Source: Solimonas sp. K1W22B-7
GTDB taxonomy: Bacteria > Pseudomonadota > Gammaproteobacteria > Nevskiales > Nevskiaceae
Assembly: GCF_003428335.1 (NCBI RefSeq)
Contig: NZ_CP031704.1
Span: 3,782,001 to 3,846,000 of the forward strand
Length of the DNA stretch: 64,000 nucleotides
Direction: 5' to 3'
The position numbers were made by a program, and so were the translations under genes. A model generated the notes under the pieces. It did not search any database. It worked only from the letters and a program-made list of their open reading frames with translations, and had not been told where the DNA came from. The stretch's first letter is position 1, and the number at the start of each line of letters is the position of its first letter. This document shows positions 1 to 10,456 of this stretch, piece after piece.

Positions 1-561
1 ATCCACGACCTGATGAAGGACGTGCTGGAACACGGCGGCACCGGACGCGTGCTGCGCTACGACCGCTCGACCGGCGAGACCACCGTGCTGAAGGACGGCC
101 TGTACTTCCCCAACGGCGTGGCCCTGGGCCCCAACGAGGACTACCTGCTGTTCGACGAGACCGCGCGCTACCAGGTCAGCCGGCTGTGGCTCAAGGGCGA
201 GAAGGCCGGCACCGTGGAGGTCCTGATCGACAACCTGCCGGGCTTCCCCGACAACCTCAGCTTCAACGGCAGCGATCGCATCTGGGTCGCGATCTACGCC
301 CCGCGCTCACCAGACCTGGACCGCCTGCTGCCCTACCCGGGCCTGCGCAGGATCGTGGAGCGCCTGCCGGAATGGACGCAGCCCAAGCCGAAGATGCAAT
401 CCTTCGCGCTGGCCCTGGACCTGGACGGCAAGGTGGTGCAGAACCTGCAGTACGACGGTCCCGGGGCCTACGCGCCGATCACCAGCGTGGAGCAGCGCGG
501 CGAGTGGCTGTACTTCGGCAGCCTGTCGCATCCGGCCTTCGGGCGCATGAAGACGCCCTGA
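1..561 (+). CDS. Strictosidine-synthase/SMP-30-like beta-propeller protein, C-terminal part (5' truncated by window edge)
   Basis: The reading frame is open from the first base, so only the last ~187 residues are present. The fragment carries motifs of the strictosidine synthase-like (APMAP/SMP-30) six-bladed propeller family: a GRVLRYD blade strand, an LYFPNGVALGPNEDYLLFDET segment and a GFPDNLSFNG turn, the usual C-terminal half of this fold. Members act as lactonases or esterases, but the substrate cannot be read from this fragment. It ends 12 bases before a glycosyltransferase gene on the same strand, so the two may be co-transcribed. The missing N-terminus would hold the signal or membrane segment if there is one. 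Confidence 0.8.
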   Translation: MHDLMKDVLEHGGTGRVLRYDRSTGETTVLKDGLYFPNGVALGPNEDYLLFDETARYQVSRLWLKGEKAGTVEVLIDNLPGFPDNLSFNGSDRIWVAIYAPRSPDLDRLLPYPGLRRIVERLPEWTQPKPKMQSFALALDLDGKVVQNLQYDGPGAYAPITSVEQRGEWLYFGSLSHPAFGRMKTP

Positions 562-572
562 CCCGCATTCGA

Positions 573-1631
573 ATGATCATCCTGCAGGTGATGTTCTCGC
601 GCGGCCTCGGCGGGCTGGAGCGCGCCTACCTGGATCACGCGACGATGCTCACCGCGCGCGGCCATGCCGTGCATTGCCTGGTCTCCGGGAATGCCAAAAG
701 CCGTGCCGAACTCGAGCGGCTGGCCCGCGAGCGGGGCGGACTGCTGCAGGTTCATCCGGTGCCGGCGCAGGGCTGGGCGCGCCTGCTGCTGCGTCTACGG
801 CTGGGGCGGCTGCTGCGGCAACTGCAGCCCGACGCGATCGTGGCACATGGTGCCAAGTCGGTGAGCCGCTTCGTGCCGCTGCGGCCGAAGCATGTGCCCC
901 TGATCGCGATCACGCACAACGCCAGCCCGCGCCTGATGGGCGGCACGCACCTGCTGGCGCTGACCGCGGAGATGGAGCGGCTGTATGTTTCCCGCGGCTT
1001 TGCGCCGGCGCGCATCCACCGCGTGCCGAACGTGCTGCCCGCGCGCTTCATCGGCCTGCCGCAACAGGCGCAGCGTCCCCTGCACCAGCCCCTGACCATC
1101 GGCGTGCTGGCGCGCCTGGTGCCGAAGAAGGGCATCGACCTCTTCCTGCGCGGCCTGCGGCTGGCCCTCGACCAGGGCCTGCAGGCCAGGGCCCTGGTCG
1201 GCGGCGACGGCGAATTGCGCGAAAGCTTGCAACAACTCCGTAACGACCTGGGCCTGGAGCAGCAGGTGGAGTTTCTCGGCTGGGTTGCCGACTCGCGGCA
1301 GTTCTACGGGCAGATCGACCTGCTCTGCGTGCCCTCGCGCGACGAACCCTTCGGCATCGTGGTGCTGGAGGGCTTTGCGCAGGGCACGCCGGTGATCGCC
1401 GCCGCGGTGGGTGGGCCGCGCGAACTGATCCGCGACGGCGTCAACGGCGGACTGTTCGCCGCCGGCGATCCGGCGGCACTGACCCAGGGCTTGCTGAAAT
1501 ACGCTCGCGGCGAAGCACTGGCCCCGCTGCGTCTCGCCGCCTATGCCGACCTGCCCCGCTACCTGCCGGAGACCGTGGGGGCGCAGCTTGAAGACAGCAT
1601 CACTGCGGCTTGCATCGACCTGCGCGGCTAG
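573..1631 (+). CDS. Glycosyltransferase family 4 (GT-B fold)
   Basis: 352 residues. The N-terminus has the GGLERAYLDHA loop typical of the acceptor-side domain of GT4 enzymes. The C-terminal domain has IGVLARLVPKKGIDLFLR and the nucleotide-sugar-binding EPFGIVVLEGFAQGTPVIA segment, the E-x7-E signature. It should move a sugar from an NDP-sugar donor to a lipid or polysaccharide acceptor at the cytoplasmic face of the membrane; donor and acceptor are unknown. The start at 573 gives a normal GT4 N-terminus; an in-frame ATG at 591 is the alternative. It follows the propeller gene by 12 bases and has no polysaccharide cluster around it, so its product cannot be inferred. Confidence 0.85.
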   Translation: MIILQVMFSRGLGGLERAYLDHATMLTARGHAVHCLVSGNAKSRAELERLARERGGLLQVHPVPAQGWARLLLRLRLGRLLRQLQPDAIVAHGAKSVSRFVPLRPKHVPLIAITHNASPRLMGGTHLLALTAEMERLYVSRGFAPARIHRVPNVLPARFIGLPQQAQRPLHQPLTIGVLARLVPKKGIDLFLRGLRLALDQGLQARALVGGDGELRESLQQLRNDLGLEQQVEFLGWVADSRQFYGQIDLLCVPSRDEPFGIVVLEGFAQGTPVIAAAVGGPRELIRDGVNGGLFAAGDPAALTQGLLKYARGEALAPLRLAAYADLPRYLPETVGAQLEDSITAACIDLRG

Positions 1632-1700
1632 CTTCCCACCGCTCAGATCAAACAGGAAATCCCTGGGACTCCGATCATTGCCGGATGCCCGCAAAACAGA

Positions 1701-1732
1701 ACGCCCGCCCAGCGTCCTGCATGGGCGGGCGT
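1701..1732 (-). terminator. Hairpin terminator of the beta-oxidation operon
   Basis: The arms ACGCCCGCCCA and TGGGCGGGCGT flank a 10-base loop. On the minus strand the stem is followed by a T-rich run (TTCTGTTTTG), as expected 14 bases after the stop of the hydratase/dehydrogenase gene. Confidence 0.65.
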
Positions 1733-1745
1733 GCTGCGTCCATGC

Positions 1746-3875
<2,130 letters not shown>

Positions 3876-3899
3876 GGTTTCATGATTCCCAGTTGATTC

Positions 3900-3975
3900 A
3901 GTCCGCAAATACACGCAAATGAACGCAAATTGAATATGTGCAGCATTTGCGTTTATTCGCGTTCATTTGCGGACT
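3900..3975. repeat. Palindromic repeat, AACGCAAATG family, copy 1
   Basis: Left arm 3900-3930 and right arm 3945-3975 are near-perfect inverted copies. Each arm is built of three ~10-base units, (T/A)(C/A)CGCAAAT with a spacer, bounded by AGTCC and GGACT. It lies between the thiolase stop (10 bases away) and the hydratase/dehydrogenase start, inside one operon. Copies 2 and 3 are at 15035-15109 and 50571-50633. Confidence 0.9.
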
Positions 3976-3984
3976 GCAATGTCT

Positions 3985-5190
3985 TTACAGACGTTCGATG
4001 ATCGTGGCGATGCCCATGCCGGCGCCGACGCAGAGCGAGGCCAGGCCGAACTGCTTGTCCTGGCGCTCCAGCTCGTCGATCAGGGTGCCGAGGATGGCGC
4101 AGCCGGTGGCGCCCAGCGGGTGGCCCATGGCGATGGAGCCGCCGTTGACGTTGACCCTGGCCGGGTCGATGCCGAGGTCGCGCTGCGCGCGCAGCACCAC
4201 CGCGGCGAAGGCCTCGTTGATCTCGAACAGGTCGATGCTGGACGCGTTCATGCCGGCGCGGGCCAGGGCCTTCTTCGAGGCCGGGCCGATGCCGGTGAGC
4301 ATGATGGTGGGTTCGGAGCCGATCACCGCGGTCTGCACGATGCGGGCACGGGCTTTCAGGCCCAGCTTCTTGCCGATCTTCTTGCTGCCGATCAGCATCA
4401 GCGCCGCGCCGTCGACGATGCCGGAGCTGTTGCCGGCGTGGTGGACGTGGTCGATCTTCTCGATCGTGGTGTACTTGCGCAGGGCGGTGGCGTCGAAGCC
4501 CATCGCACCCATCTGCTCGAAGGAGGGCTTCAGGCCCGCCATTCCCTCGACCGTGGCCTCGGGGCGGATGAACTCGTCATGGTCGAGCACGACCATGCCG
4601 TTGAGATCGCGCACCGGGATCAGCGACTTGGCGAAACGCCCTTCGGCGCGCGCCTTGGTGGCCTTTTGCTGCGAAGCCACCGCGAAGCTGTCGACGTCGC
4701 GGCGCGAGAAGCCTTCCAGCGTCGCGATCAGGTCGGCGCCGATGCCCTGCGGCGCGAAGCCGGTCATGTGGTTGACGCGCGGGTCCATCGCCCAGGCGCC
4801 GCCGTCCGAGCCCATGGCCCAGCGCGACATGCTTTCCACGCCGCCGGCCACCACCAGGTCTTCCATGCCCGACATGACCTTCTGCGCGGCGATGTTGACC
4901 GACTCCAGGCCCGAGGCGCAGAAGCGCGACTGCGTGACGCCGGCGACGCTCTCGGCCCAGCCGGCATAGAGCACGGCGACGCGCGCGATGTCCGCGCCCT
5001 GCTCGCCCACCGGCGTGACGCAGCCCAGGACGACGTCGTCGACCTTGGAGGTGTCCAGGTTGTTGCGCTGCTGCAGGGCCGTCAGCAGGTTGCCGACGAG
5101 GTGGATCGGGGTGACGCCGTGCAGGCTGCCGTCCTTCTTGCCCTTGCCGCGCGGCGTGCGCACGGCGTCGTAGATGAATGCTTCGCTCAT
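3985..5190 (-). CDS. Acetyl-CoA acyltransferase (thiolase, beta-oxidation)
   Basis: 401 residues. The nucleophilic cysteine lies in [12 protein letters not shown], the active-site histidine in [14 protein letters not shown] and the second cysteine in LCVGAGMG near the C-terminus, so all three catalytic elements are intact. It cleaves 3-ketoacyl-CoA with CoA to release acetyl-CoA, the last step of beta-oxidation. It is the first gene of a two-gene operon with the hydratase/dehydrogenase. The start at 5190 ([13 protein letters not shown]) is the family-typical N-terminus. The upstream region is shared with a divergent TetR regulator and contains two matching inverted repeats. By family it could also act as a biosynthetic acetyl-CoA acetyltransferase, but the operon partner favours degradation. 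Confidence 0.93.
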   Translation of the reverse strand: MSEAFIYDAVRTPRGKGKKDGSLHGVTPIHLVGNLLTALQQRNNLDTSKVDDVVLGCVTPVGEQGADIARVAVLYAGWAESVAGVTQSRFCASGLESVNIAAQKVMSGMEDLVVAGGVESMSRWAMGSDGGAWAMDPRVNHMTGFAPQGIGADLIATLEGFSRRDVDSFAVASQQKATKARAEGRFAKSLIPVRDLNGMVVLDHDEFIRPEATVEGMAGLKPSFEQMGAMGFDATALRKYTTIEKIDHVHHAGNSSGIVDGAALMLIGSKKIGKKLGLKARARIVQTAVIGSEPTIMLTGIGPASKKALARAGMNASSIDLFEINEAFAAVVLRAQRDLGIDPARVNVNGGSIAMGHPLGATGCAILGTLIDELERQDKQFGLASLCVGAGMGIATIIERL

Positions 5191-5210
5191 GGAGACCTCA
5201 TTGCGGCGAT

Positions 5211-5228
5211 GGGTAACTTAAATTACCC
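5211..5228. promoter_or_regulatory. Candidate TetR operator, site 1 (GGGTAA-N6-TTACCC)
   Basis: A perfect inverted repeat with 6-base arms around CTTAAA, 21 bases upstream of the thiolase start. It shares GTAA-N6-TTAC with a second site at 5359-5374 next to the divergent TetR gene. Assignment to that regulator is inference. Confidence 0.55.
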
Positions 5229-5358
5229 TATGCCGATCGGGGACGGTGATTGGCATGGCGGGCGAGAAGCCCGCCGGCTGGATTCAAAACGGGTCCGAGC
5301 TTAAAGGCGTGCCCTCGCGTGGTCAATACGGCTGCGTATGGGGCCCGCCGCAAGTCTT

Positions 5359-5374
5359 AGTAACAACCATTACT
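5359..5374. promoter_or_regulatory. Candidate TetR operator, site 2 (AGTAA-N6-TTACT)
   Basis: A perfect inverted repeat with 5-base arms around CAACCA, 12 bases upstream of the TetR start codon. The GTAA-N6-TTAC core equals that of site 1. The position would fit autorepression. Confidence 0.55.
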
Positions 5375-5386
5375 CAGTGAACAACC

Positions 5387-6004
5387 ATGCGCCGAACCGA
5401 AGCCATCGTGGCTGACCGCGCGGGCCTCGACCCCGAGACCCGCGGCCGTATCGAGCAGACCGTGCTCGACACCTTCTCCGAACGCGAATTCCACCGCGTG
5501 GGCCTGATCGAGATCGCGCGCGGCGCCAACGTCTCGCTGCAGACGCTCTACAAGTACTACGGCAGCAAGGAAGCCCTGCTGTTCTCCTGCCTCGACGGCT
5601 GGCTGCAGAAGCTGGCCGTGCGCATGCTCGATCACCTGCAGGGCATCGAGGACTACAAGGAGAAGCTGCGCAAGGTGTTCTGGGTGAGCCTGGACTTCTA
5701 CGAGAAGAATCCCAAGGTGATGCAGCTGCAGATGAGTTCGGTGTACGTGAACACCTGGCGCAAGCAGGAGCACTACCACAACCCCGAACTGTTCCACACC
5801 TTCATCAAGGTCCTCTCCGAAGGCCGCGAGCGCGGCATCCTCGCCGACTCGGTGGACGAGAAGTACCTGCTCGACTTCGTCATGGGCTTCACCAACCGCC
5901 TGGTGCAGATGTACATCCACCGCGGCATGAAGGAGCCGCTGACGGCGAATGCGAATGCGCTGTTCGAGATGATGTGGCGGGCGTTGGCGAAGCCGGGGAA
6001 GTAA
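5387..6004 (+). CDS. TetR/AcrR-family regulator, divergent from the beta-oxidation operon
   Basis: 205 residues. The N-terminal helix-turn-helix includes IARGANVSLQTLYKYYGSKEALL, the classic TetR recognition helix and following helix. The rest is an all-helical ligand domain. It is transcribed away from the thiolase gene across a 196-base promoter region holding two GTAA-N6-TTAC palindromes. From this layout it probably represses the fad genes and itself, with an acyl-CoA or related lipid as a likely inducer; that is inference, since TetR ligand domains are not readable by eye. Immediately downstream lies a 49-base hairpin and then a repeat-rich spacer. Confidence 0.85.
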   Translation: MRRTEAIVADRAGLDPETRGRIEQTVLDTFSEREFHRVGLIEIARGANVSLQTLYKYYGSKEALLFSCLDGWLQKLAVRMLDHLQGIEDYKEKLRKVFWVSLDFYEKNPKVMQLQMSSVYVNTWRKQEHYHNPELFHTFIKVLSEGRERGILADSVDEKYLLDFVMGFTNRLVQMYIHRGMKEPLTANANALFEMMWRALAKPGK

Positions 6005-6025
6005 AGCCCCGAGCAGCGTGGATGT

Positions 6026-6075
6026 GATGGCCCGGTCGCGGACTGACTCAATGTCAGTCCGCGATAAGCCATCAC
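6026..6075. repeat. Hairpin after the TetR gene
   Basis: Nested inverted repeats: GTGATGGC pairs with GCCATCAC on the outside, and CGCGGACTGAC pairs with GTCAGTCCGCG inside, around TCAAT. It begins 21 bases after the TetR stop. No T-run follows, so it is more like a REP element than an intrinsic terminator. Confidence 0.6.
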
Positions 6076-6175
6076 ACCCAACGTAGTTGGGGATCTTAGC
6101 GTCGCGAGTGGGCGCTAAACGTTACCGACGCCTCCACATATCTATGCGGGTCTAGAAACCAAAGATCGGAGAACC

Positions 6176-6199
6176 CCCTCTCCCGCTGGCGGGAGAGGG
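6176..6199. repeat. CCCTCTCCCGC palindrome, copy 1
   Basis: CCCTCTCCCGC and GCGGGAGAGGG arms around TG, a perfect 11-base stem. The same palindrome recurs at 6684-6707 and 34910-34931. All three lie in the two repeat-rich spacers of the window. Confidence 0.8.
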
Positions 6200-6332
6200 C
6201 TGGCGAGGGGATGGATCCCCGAGGTAGGGCAACGCATGGAGCAGTTGCCGAGGTGAGGGTGGTGCCCCATGGAACTCGCTGAGGTCTGTCGGTGGCGCCG
6301 GTCCTAGACCGGTCAGGAACCGTGGATCTCTG

Positions 6333-6605
6333 TTGGTTTATTTCGCCTAAGGGCGAGTTACTTTTTCTTTGCTTGTGCAAAGAAAAAGTAACCAAAAAGA
6401 AAACACCCCCAGGTGCGAGCGGCCCCGCTGATGCGGGGCAACCTGCGCGGGGGTCGAGCGCTGAGGGGTCGGACACACAGGCCATCCATGGCCTGCGTGT
6501 CCTCGGCCGGACTTCCTGTCCGGCTCGACCCCTGCGCTCGACCCCCGCGCAGGCACTCGCACAATGGGACCCCAACATCAAAAGCATTCGCTCACGCTCA
6601 TCAAG
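6333..6605 (+). repeat. 273-base composite hairpin repeat, copy A
   Basis: The same element occurs in opposite orientation, also about 273 bases long, at 34437-34709. It is a chain of hairpins: a perfect 15-base stem at 6357-6392 (GTTACTTTTTCTTTG), then CCCCGC/GCGGGG, then a palindrome around GGCCATCCATGGCC, then GCCGGA/TCCGGC. The end reads AAAAGCATTCGCT in both copies. Conservation is patchy and no reading frame is conserved over it, so it looks like a non-coding element. The rest of the 6005-6716 spacer holds only the palindromes listed separately; I see no gene in it. Confidence 0.85.
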
Positions 6606-6683
6606 ACTTCGGAAGAGTGAAGGTGAATATGGTGAAGCCCTTTCTTGCTCGCTTTACAGAAACCCTCTCCCGCCCTCCGGGCA

Positions 6684-6707
6684 CCCTCTCCCGCAAGCGG
6701 GAGAGGG
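6684..6707. repeat. CCCTCTCCCGC palindrome, copy 2
   Basis: Perfect 11-base arms around AA, preceded by a degenerate half copy at 6662-6673. It ends 9 bases from the purU stop codon and so may lie in its transcript end. Confidence 0.8.
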
Positions 6708-6716
6708 AAGAGGAAG

Positions 6717-7586
6717 CTACGAGAACACCACCGTCTTGTTCCCATCCACGATGATGCGATCCTCGATATGCCAGCGCACCGCCCGCGCCAGCACCTGCCG
6801 CTCCAGGTCGCGCCCCAGGTTCTTCAGATCGGTCAGCTCATCTCGATGCGACACCCGCACCACGTCCTGCTCGATGATCGGCCCCTGGTCCAGGTCCGCC
6901 GTCACGTAGTGCGCCGTGGCGCCGATGATCTTCACGCCGCGCAGCTGTGCCTGCTGGTAGGGATCGGCACCGATGAAGGCCGGCAGGAAGGAGTGGTGGA
7001 TGTTGATGATGCGCGACGGGTAGTTGGCGACGAACTCGCTGCTGAGGATGCGCATGTAGCGCGCCAGCACGATGAGATCGGCCTGGCCGGCCAGCAGGCC
7101 CAGCATCCTGGCCTCGGCCTCGGCGTGGGTGGCAGCGTCGATCGCCACGTGCTCGAAGCGCACGCCGAAACGCTCCACGCTCTCGCGCAGGTCCGGGTGG
7201 TTGGAGATCACCATCGGGATGTCGGCGCGCAGCTCGCCGCGCTGCCAGCGCCACAGCAGCTCCAGCAGGGCGTGGTCGTGCTTCGAGACCAGCAGGGCCA
7301 TGCGCGGCTTGTCCACGGCGAAGGTCATGCGCCAGTCCATCTCGAAGCGCTTGCCCACCACGTCGCCGAAGGCCTGCATCAGCGCCGGGCGCGAGACGTC
7401 CATGCTCGGCGTCTGGAACTCCAGGCGCATGAAGAACTTGCCGCCGCTGGGGTCGCTGGAGTGCTGGTCCAGCTCGGTGATGTTGATGCCGTGGTGGTAC
7501 AGGAAGGTGGTCACCGCCGAGACGATGCCCGGGCGGTCCGGGCAGGTGATCAGCAGGCGGGCGGTGGTTTCAGGCAGGGTGGTCAT
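6717..7586 (-). CDS. purU: Formyltetrahydrofolate deformylase
   Basis: 289 residues. An N-terminal ACT domain (about 1-90, starting LLITCPDRPGIVSAVTTFLYHHG) precedes a formyltransferase-fold hydrolase domain. The catalytic part is visible as NIHHSFLPAFIGADPY and IGATAHYVTADLDQGPII, which carry the Asn, His and Asp of the family. It hydrolyses 10-formyl-THF to formate and THF, balancing one-carbon units and feeding formate to PurT. ACT domains in PurU sense glycine and methionine in E. coli. The start at 7586 (MTTLPETT) is preferred over an upstream ATG because it begins just ahead of the ACT domain. It stands alone, 58 bases after the secreted-protein gene on the same strand. Confidence 0.95.
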   Translation of the reverse strand: MTTLPETTARLLITCPDRPGIVSAVTTFLYHHGINITELDQHSSDPSGGKFFMRLEFQTPSMDVSRPALMQAFGDVVGKRFEMDWRMTFAVDKPRMALLVSKHDHALLELLWRWQRGELRADIPMVISNHPDLRESVERFGVRFEHVAIDAATHAEAEARMLGLLAGQADLIVLARYMRILSSEFVANYPSRIINIHHSFLPAFIGADPYQQAQLRGVKIIGATAHYVTADLDQGPIIEQDVVRVSHRDELTDLKNLGRDLERQVLARAVRWHIEDRIIVDGNKTVVFS

Positions 7587-7644
7587 GACGCGCTGTGTCG
7601 GCGGGCGAAAGCGCGAATTGTAGGGGGTCCCCACCCCCGCGTCT

Positions 7645-8388
7645 TCAGCCCCCGAGCGGCGGCAGCGGGTTCGGCGCGTCGGCGGGGGGCTTGTCCGGGT
7701 AGATGATGCGCACGTCGTAGGGCTTGCCGGAGCGCGGATCGTGGACGTTGGAGATGCCGCGGAACTCCAGCAGGCGGCGCTGGCCGGGCTCGTAGATCAG
7801 GTCCAGCGGGCCGGCCAGCAGGCGCAGCAGGGAATCCGGCTCCACCTTGAACTGCACCGCCTTGATGCCCTGCCACTGGGTGTCGCCGGCCTTGCGCGCG
7901 CGGAAACGGAAGCTGTCGAGGCTGCCGGCCACGGCCAGGGTGAACTTCAGGGTCTTGCCGGCCTGCAGCTCGGCGAAATGCGCGCGCAGGCAGCTGTGGA
8001 AGCCGGAGTCCGCGCACATCGGCGAGGTCTTGTCGATTTCGCCGGTTTCCAGCTTGCGGTCCTTGCCGTCGCGGCGCTCCATTTTCACCGGGCCGCGGTT
8101 GTCGGTGATGGCTTCCATGTAGCCATAGGCCATCTCCAGGCGGAACACCGGCACGAACTCGTCGCCGCGGAAGTCCAGGGTCTTGTGGCCCAGCTTGTCG
8201 CCCTTGGGGCCGAAGTAGTCGATCGTGCCGCCCAGCCAGCGGTCCTTTTCCAGGCGCTGCGCATGGACCTCGGTATAGAGGTAGGCGCCGCTCTTGAGGT
8301 CGTAGGCGTGGCCGTAGAAGCGCTGGACTTCCTCGGCCTGCGCGGCCGTGCCGAGCATCAGCAGGGTCGCGGCGAGCAGTCTTTTCAT
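7645..8388 (-). CDS. Secreted protein of unknown function
   Basis: 247 residues. The first ~18 residues form a signal peptide (MKRLLAATLLMLGTAAQA), so the product is periplasmic or outer-membrane associated. The mature part is rich in beta-strand-like stretches and has a cysteine pair in MCADSGFHSC that could form a disulphide. I do not recognise the family. It overlaps the upstream hydrolase gene by four bases (ATGA), so the two are translationally coupled, and it is the last gene of the run starting at the DUF1295 gene. A role with the lipid-modification genes is inference from that coupling. Confidence 0.7.
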   Translation of the reverse strand: MKRLLAATLLMLGTAAQAEEVQRFYGHAYDLKSGAYLYTEVHAQRLEKDRWLGGTIDYFGPKGDKLGHKTLDFRGDEFVPVFRLEMAYGYMEAITDNRGPVKMERRDGKDRKLETGEIDKTSPMCADSGFHSCLRAHFAELQAGKTLKFTLAVAGSLDSFRFRARKAGDTQWQGIKAVQFKVEPDSLLRLLAGPLDLIYEPGQRRLLEFRGISNVHDPRSGKPYDVRIIYPDKPPADAPNPLPPLGG

Positions 8389-9374
8389 GGGTCGATCTTC
8401 CCGGGCAGTGCAGGAACATCATAGCCGTAGCCGAAAGCCGCGGCGGGAAACACGTCACAGGGCAGGCCATGGGCGTCCAGGGCCTTGCGCAGGTCCTCCA
8501 CCGCCTCTTCCTGGCCGTCGTCGGCCAGCTCGAAACTGCCGTAGTGGATGCCCATGCTGAAGGCCGAGTGCAGGTCCAGGTGTGCCTGCACCGCCTCGGC
8601 CGGATCCATGTGCTGGTAGGCCATGAACCAGCGCGGCAGGTAGGCCCCGATCGGCAGCAGCGACAGGCGCATCGCCCCATGCCGGCGGAACAGCTCGGCA
8701 TAGTGCGGGCCGTAGCCGCTGTCGCCGGCGAAATAGACCGGCCCACCGGCGGTGTCGATGACGCAGGACATCCACAGCGCCAGGTTGGCGTCGTAGCCGG
8801 CGCGGCCGCTCCAGTGCTGCGCGCGGGCGGCGGTCAGCGTCCGGCCATTGGGCAGGGTCCATTGCTGGTCCCAGTCCAGTTCGACGATCTTCTCCAGGCC
8901 CCAGGCGCGCAGGTGATGGGCATTGCCCAGGGCGGTGACGAACACCGGGTCGTGCTCGCGCCACAGGCGCCGCAGGGTGTCGGCGTCCATGTGGTCGTAG
9001 TGGTTGTGGCTGATGATCGCCACGTCGATGCGCGGCAACTGCTCGAACGGAATGCCGGGCGCGCGGTAGCGCTGCGGGCCGGCCCATTGCACCGGGCTGA
9101 CACGCTCCGACCACACCGGGTCGGTCAGCAGGTTGAGGCCGTCGGCCTGCAGCAGCACGGTGGCCTGGTTGACGTAGCTGGCGCGCAGGCCGCCCTCGCC
9201 CACCCTGGCCGGCGGCGGTGGCTGGCCATGCGGCGCGAGGTCGCGCAGCCATTTGCCGCGCTTGCGCGACAGGCGCCAGCGCAGCAGTTCGGCGGCGGTC
9301 TTGCCGAAGGGCTCGGCGTTGTGGAAACGCTCGCCGTCGAAGTGGTCGGATACCGGCCCGCGATGGCGCGTCAT
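8385..9374 (-). CDS. Metallo-beta-lactamase-fold hydrolase, NAPE-PLD/RomA-like
   Basis: 329 residues. The metal site is visible as SHNHYDHMD, followed by FAGDSGYG, and a late IHYGSFELADD histidine. A YVNQATVLLQADGLNLLTDPVW stretch upstream of the metal motif is typical of the NAPE-PLD/RomA branch of the superfamily. Eukaryotic NAPE-PLD cleaves N-acyl-phosphatidylethanolamine; the substrate of bacterial members is mostly unknown. No signal peptide is visible. It starts 4 bases after the CFA-like methyltransferase stop and overlaps the next gene by four bases, so it is tightly linked to a lipid-modifying enzyme, which favours a phospholipid substrate (inference). Confidence 0.85.
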   Translation of the reverse strand: MTRHRGPVSDHFDGERFHNAEPFGKTAAELLRWRLSRKRGKWLRDLAPHGQPPPPARVGEGGLRASYVNQATVLLQADGLNLLTDPVWSERVSPVQWAGPQRYRAPGIPFEQLPRIDVAIISHNHYDHMDADTLRRLWREHDPVFVTALGNAHHLRAWGLEKIVELDWDQQWTLPNGRTLTAARAQHWSGRAGYDANLALWMSCVIDTAGGPVYFAGDSGYGPHYAELFRRHGAMRLSLLPIGAYLPRWFMAYQHMDPAEAVQAHLDLHSAFSMGIHYGSFELADDGQEEAVEDLRKALDAHGLPCDVFPAAAFGYGYDVPALPGKIDP

Positions 9375-9378
9375 GGCT

Positions 9379-10422
9379 TCAGGCCCTCGGCGCGAACAGG
9401 TAGTGCGCCACGCCCCACTCGTTGCCTTCGGCGTAGCCGAAGAACTCGGCCACCGCCATGTAGAACATGCGCCAGCGCTGGAACCAGACCGCCGCGTCCT
9501 TGCCGTAGGCGGTTTCGAACACCGGCATGATGCGCGCCTTCGCGGCGTCCATGCCGGCGAGCCAGTGGTTGGAGGTCTTCTCGTAGTGCTGGCCGCCGAC
9601 CCACCACTGGCGCTCCACCTTCAGGTGATCCTGGAAGTTCAGCAGCAGGTTCTCCGAGGGCATGATGCCGCCGAGGAAGAAGTACTGTGTCATCCAGTCG
9701 GTGTCGTCCTTGACCTCGTAGGGATAGCTCAGCAGCTTGTGCGCGAAGATGTGCACGAACAGACGGCCGTCGGCCTTGAGCCAGCGCGAGATCTTGGCCA
9801 GCAGCAGGCCGTAGTTGCGCATGTGCTCGAACATCTCGATCGACATGACGCGGTCGAAGCCTGCCTCGACACCCAGCGCAGGGAAATCGAAGTCGACGAC
9901 GTTGCCGGTGAGGATGCGCAGGTTCTTGAAGCCGCGCTCGCGGGCGCGCTTTTCGATGAACTCGCGCTGGCCATGGGAGTTGGACAGGCCGACGATCTGC
10001 GAGCCCGGATACTTTTCGGCCAGCCACAGCGACAACGAGCCCCAGCCACAGCCCAGGTCGAGGATGCGCATGCCGTCGCGCAGGCCGGCGCGCTCGGCGT
10101 ACAACTCCAGCATCTTCTCCTCGGCCTGGCCCAGGGTCTCGCTGCCCTCGGGGTAGAGCGCGCAGGAATACTTCAGCCGCGGCCCGAGATGCATGTCGAA
10201 GAAGTCGGCCGGCACCTCGTAGTGCTGCTGGTTGGCGGCCTGGGTCTGGATGGCGATGGGGCTGGCGCGCAACTCGTCCAGCCACTGGTTGTAGCGCCGC
10301 GAGCGCTGCTCGCCGTCGACGCTCCCGGGCGCCGTGAGACGCTGCGCGATCAGTTTGCGCATGCCGGCCCGGACCAGGACGTCCGGGAAGAGGCCGCGCT
10401 CGGTCAGCTGGATGAGGTTCAT
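9379..10422 (-). CDS. Cyclopropane-fatty-acyl-phospholipid synthase-family SAM methyltransferase
   Basis: 347 residues. The SAM site is ILDLGCGWGSLSLWLAEKYP. Family residues are present: the cysteine in KYSCALYP and the glutamate in MSIEMFEHM. The protein is shorter than E. coli Cfa (382) at the N-terminus. Members add a methylene or methyl group from SAM to a cis double bond of membrane phospholipid acyl chains at the inner-leaflet surface. Pairing with a DUF1295 gene upstream, 34 bases away, is a recurring bacterial arrangement and suggests a two-step methylation and reduction rather than a plain cyclopropane product, but the product is not decided by sequence alone. Confidence 0.88.
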   Translation of the reverse strand: MNLIQLTERGLFPDVLVRAGMRKLIAQRLTAPGSVDGEQRSRRYNQWLDELRASPIAIQTQAANQQHYEVPADFFDMHLGPRLKYSCALYPEGSETLGQAEEKMLELYAERAGLRDGMRILDLGCGWGSLSLWLAEKYPGSQIVGLSNSHGQREFIEKRARERGFKNLRILTGNVVDFDFPALGVEAGFDRVMSIEMFEHMRNYGLLLAKISRWLKADGRLFVHIFAHKLLSYPYEVKDDTDWMTQYFFLGGIMPSENLLLNFQDHLKVERQWWVGGQHYEKTSNHWLAGMDAAKARIMPVFETAYGKDAAVWFQRWRMFYMAVAEFFGYAEGNEWGVAHYLFAPRA

Positions 10423-10456
10423 GCCCGGAAAAGATCCTTCTTGGTTTCTTGGCGGT

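Noticed and set aside
3900-3975. The repeat as a CRISPR-like array
   Set aside because: Units are about 10 bases and arranged as inverted arms, without spacers of constant length; no cas genes in the window.
6096-6909. Short frames over the composite repeat at 6.1-6.9 kb and similarly at 34.5-35.1 kb
   Set aside because: They fall on palindromic repeats, differ between copies in frame and length and have no ribosome sites; likely spurious hypotheticals.
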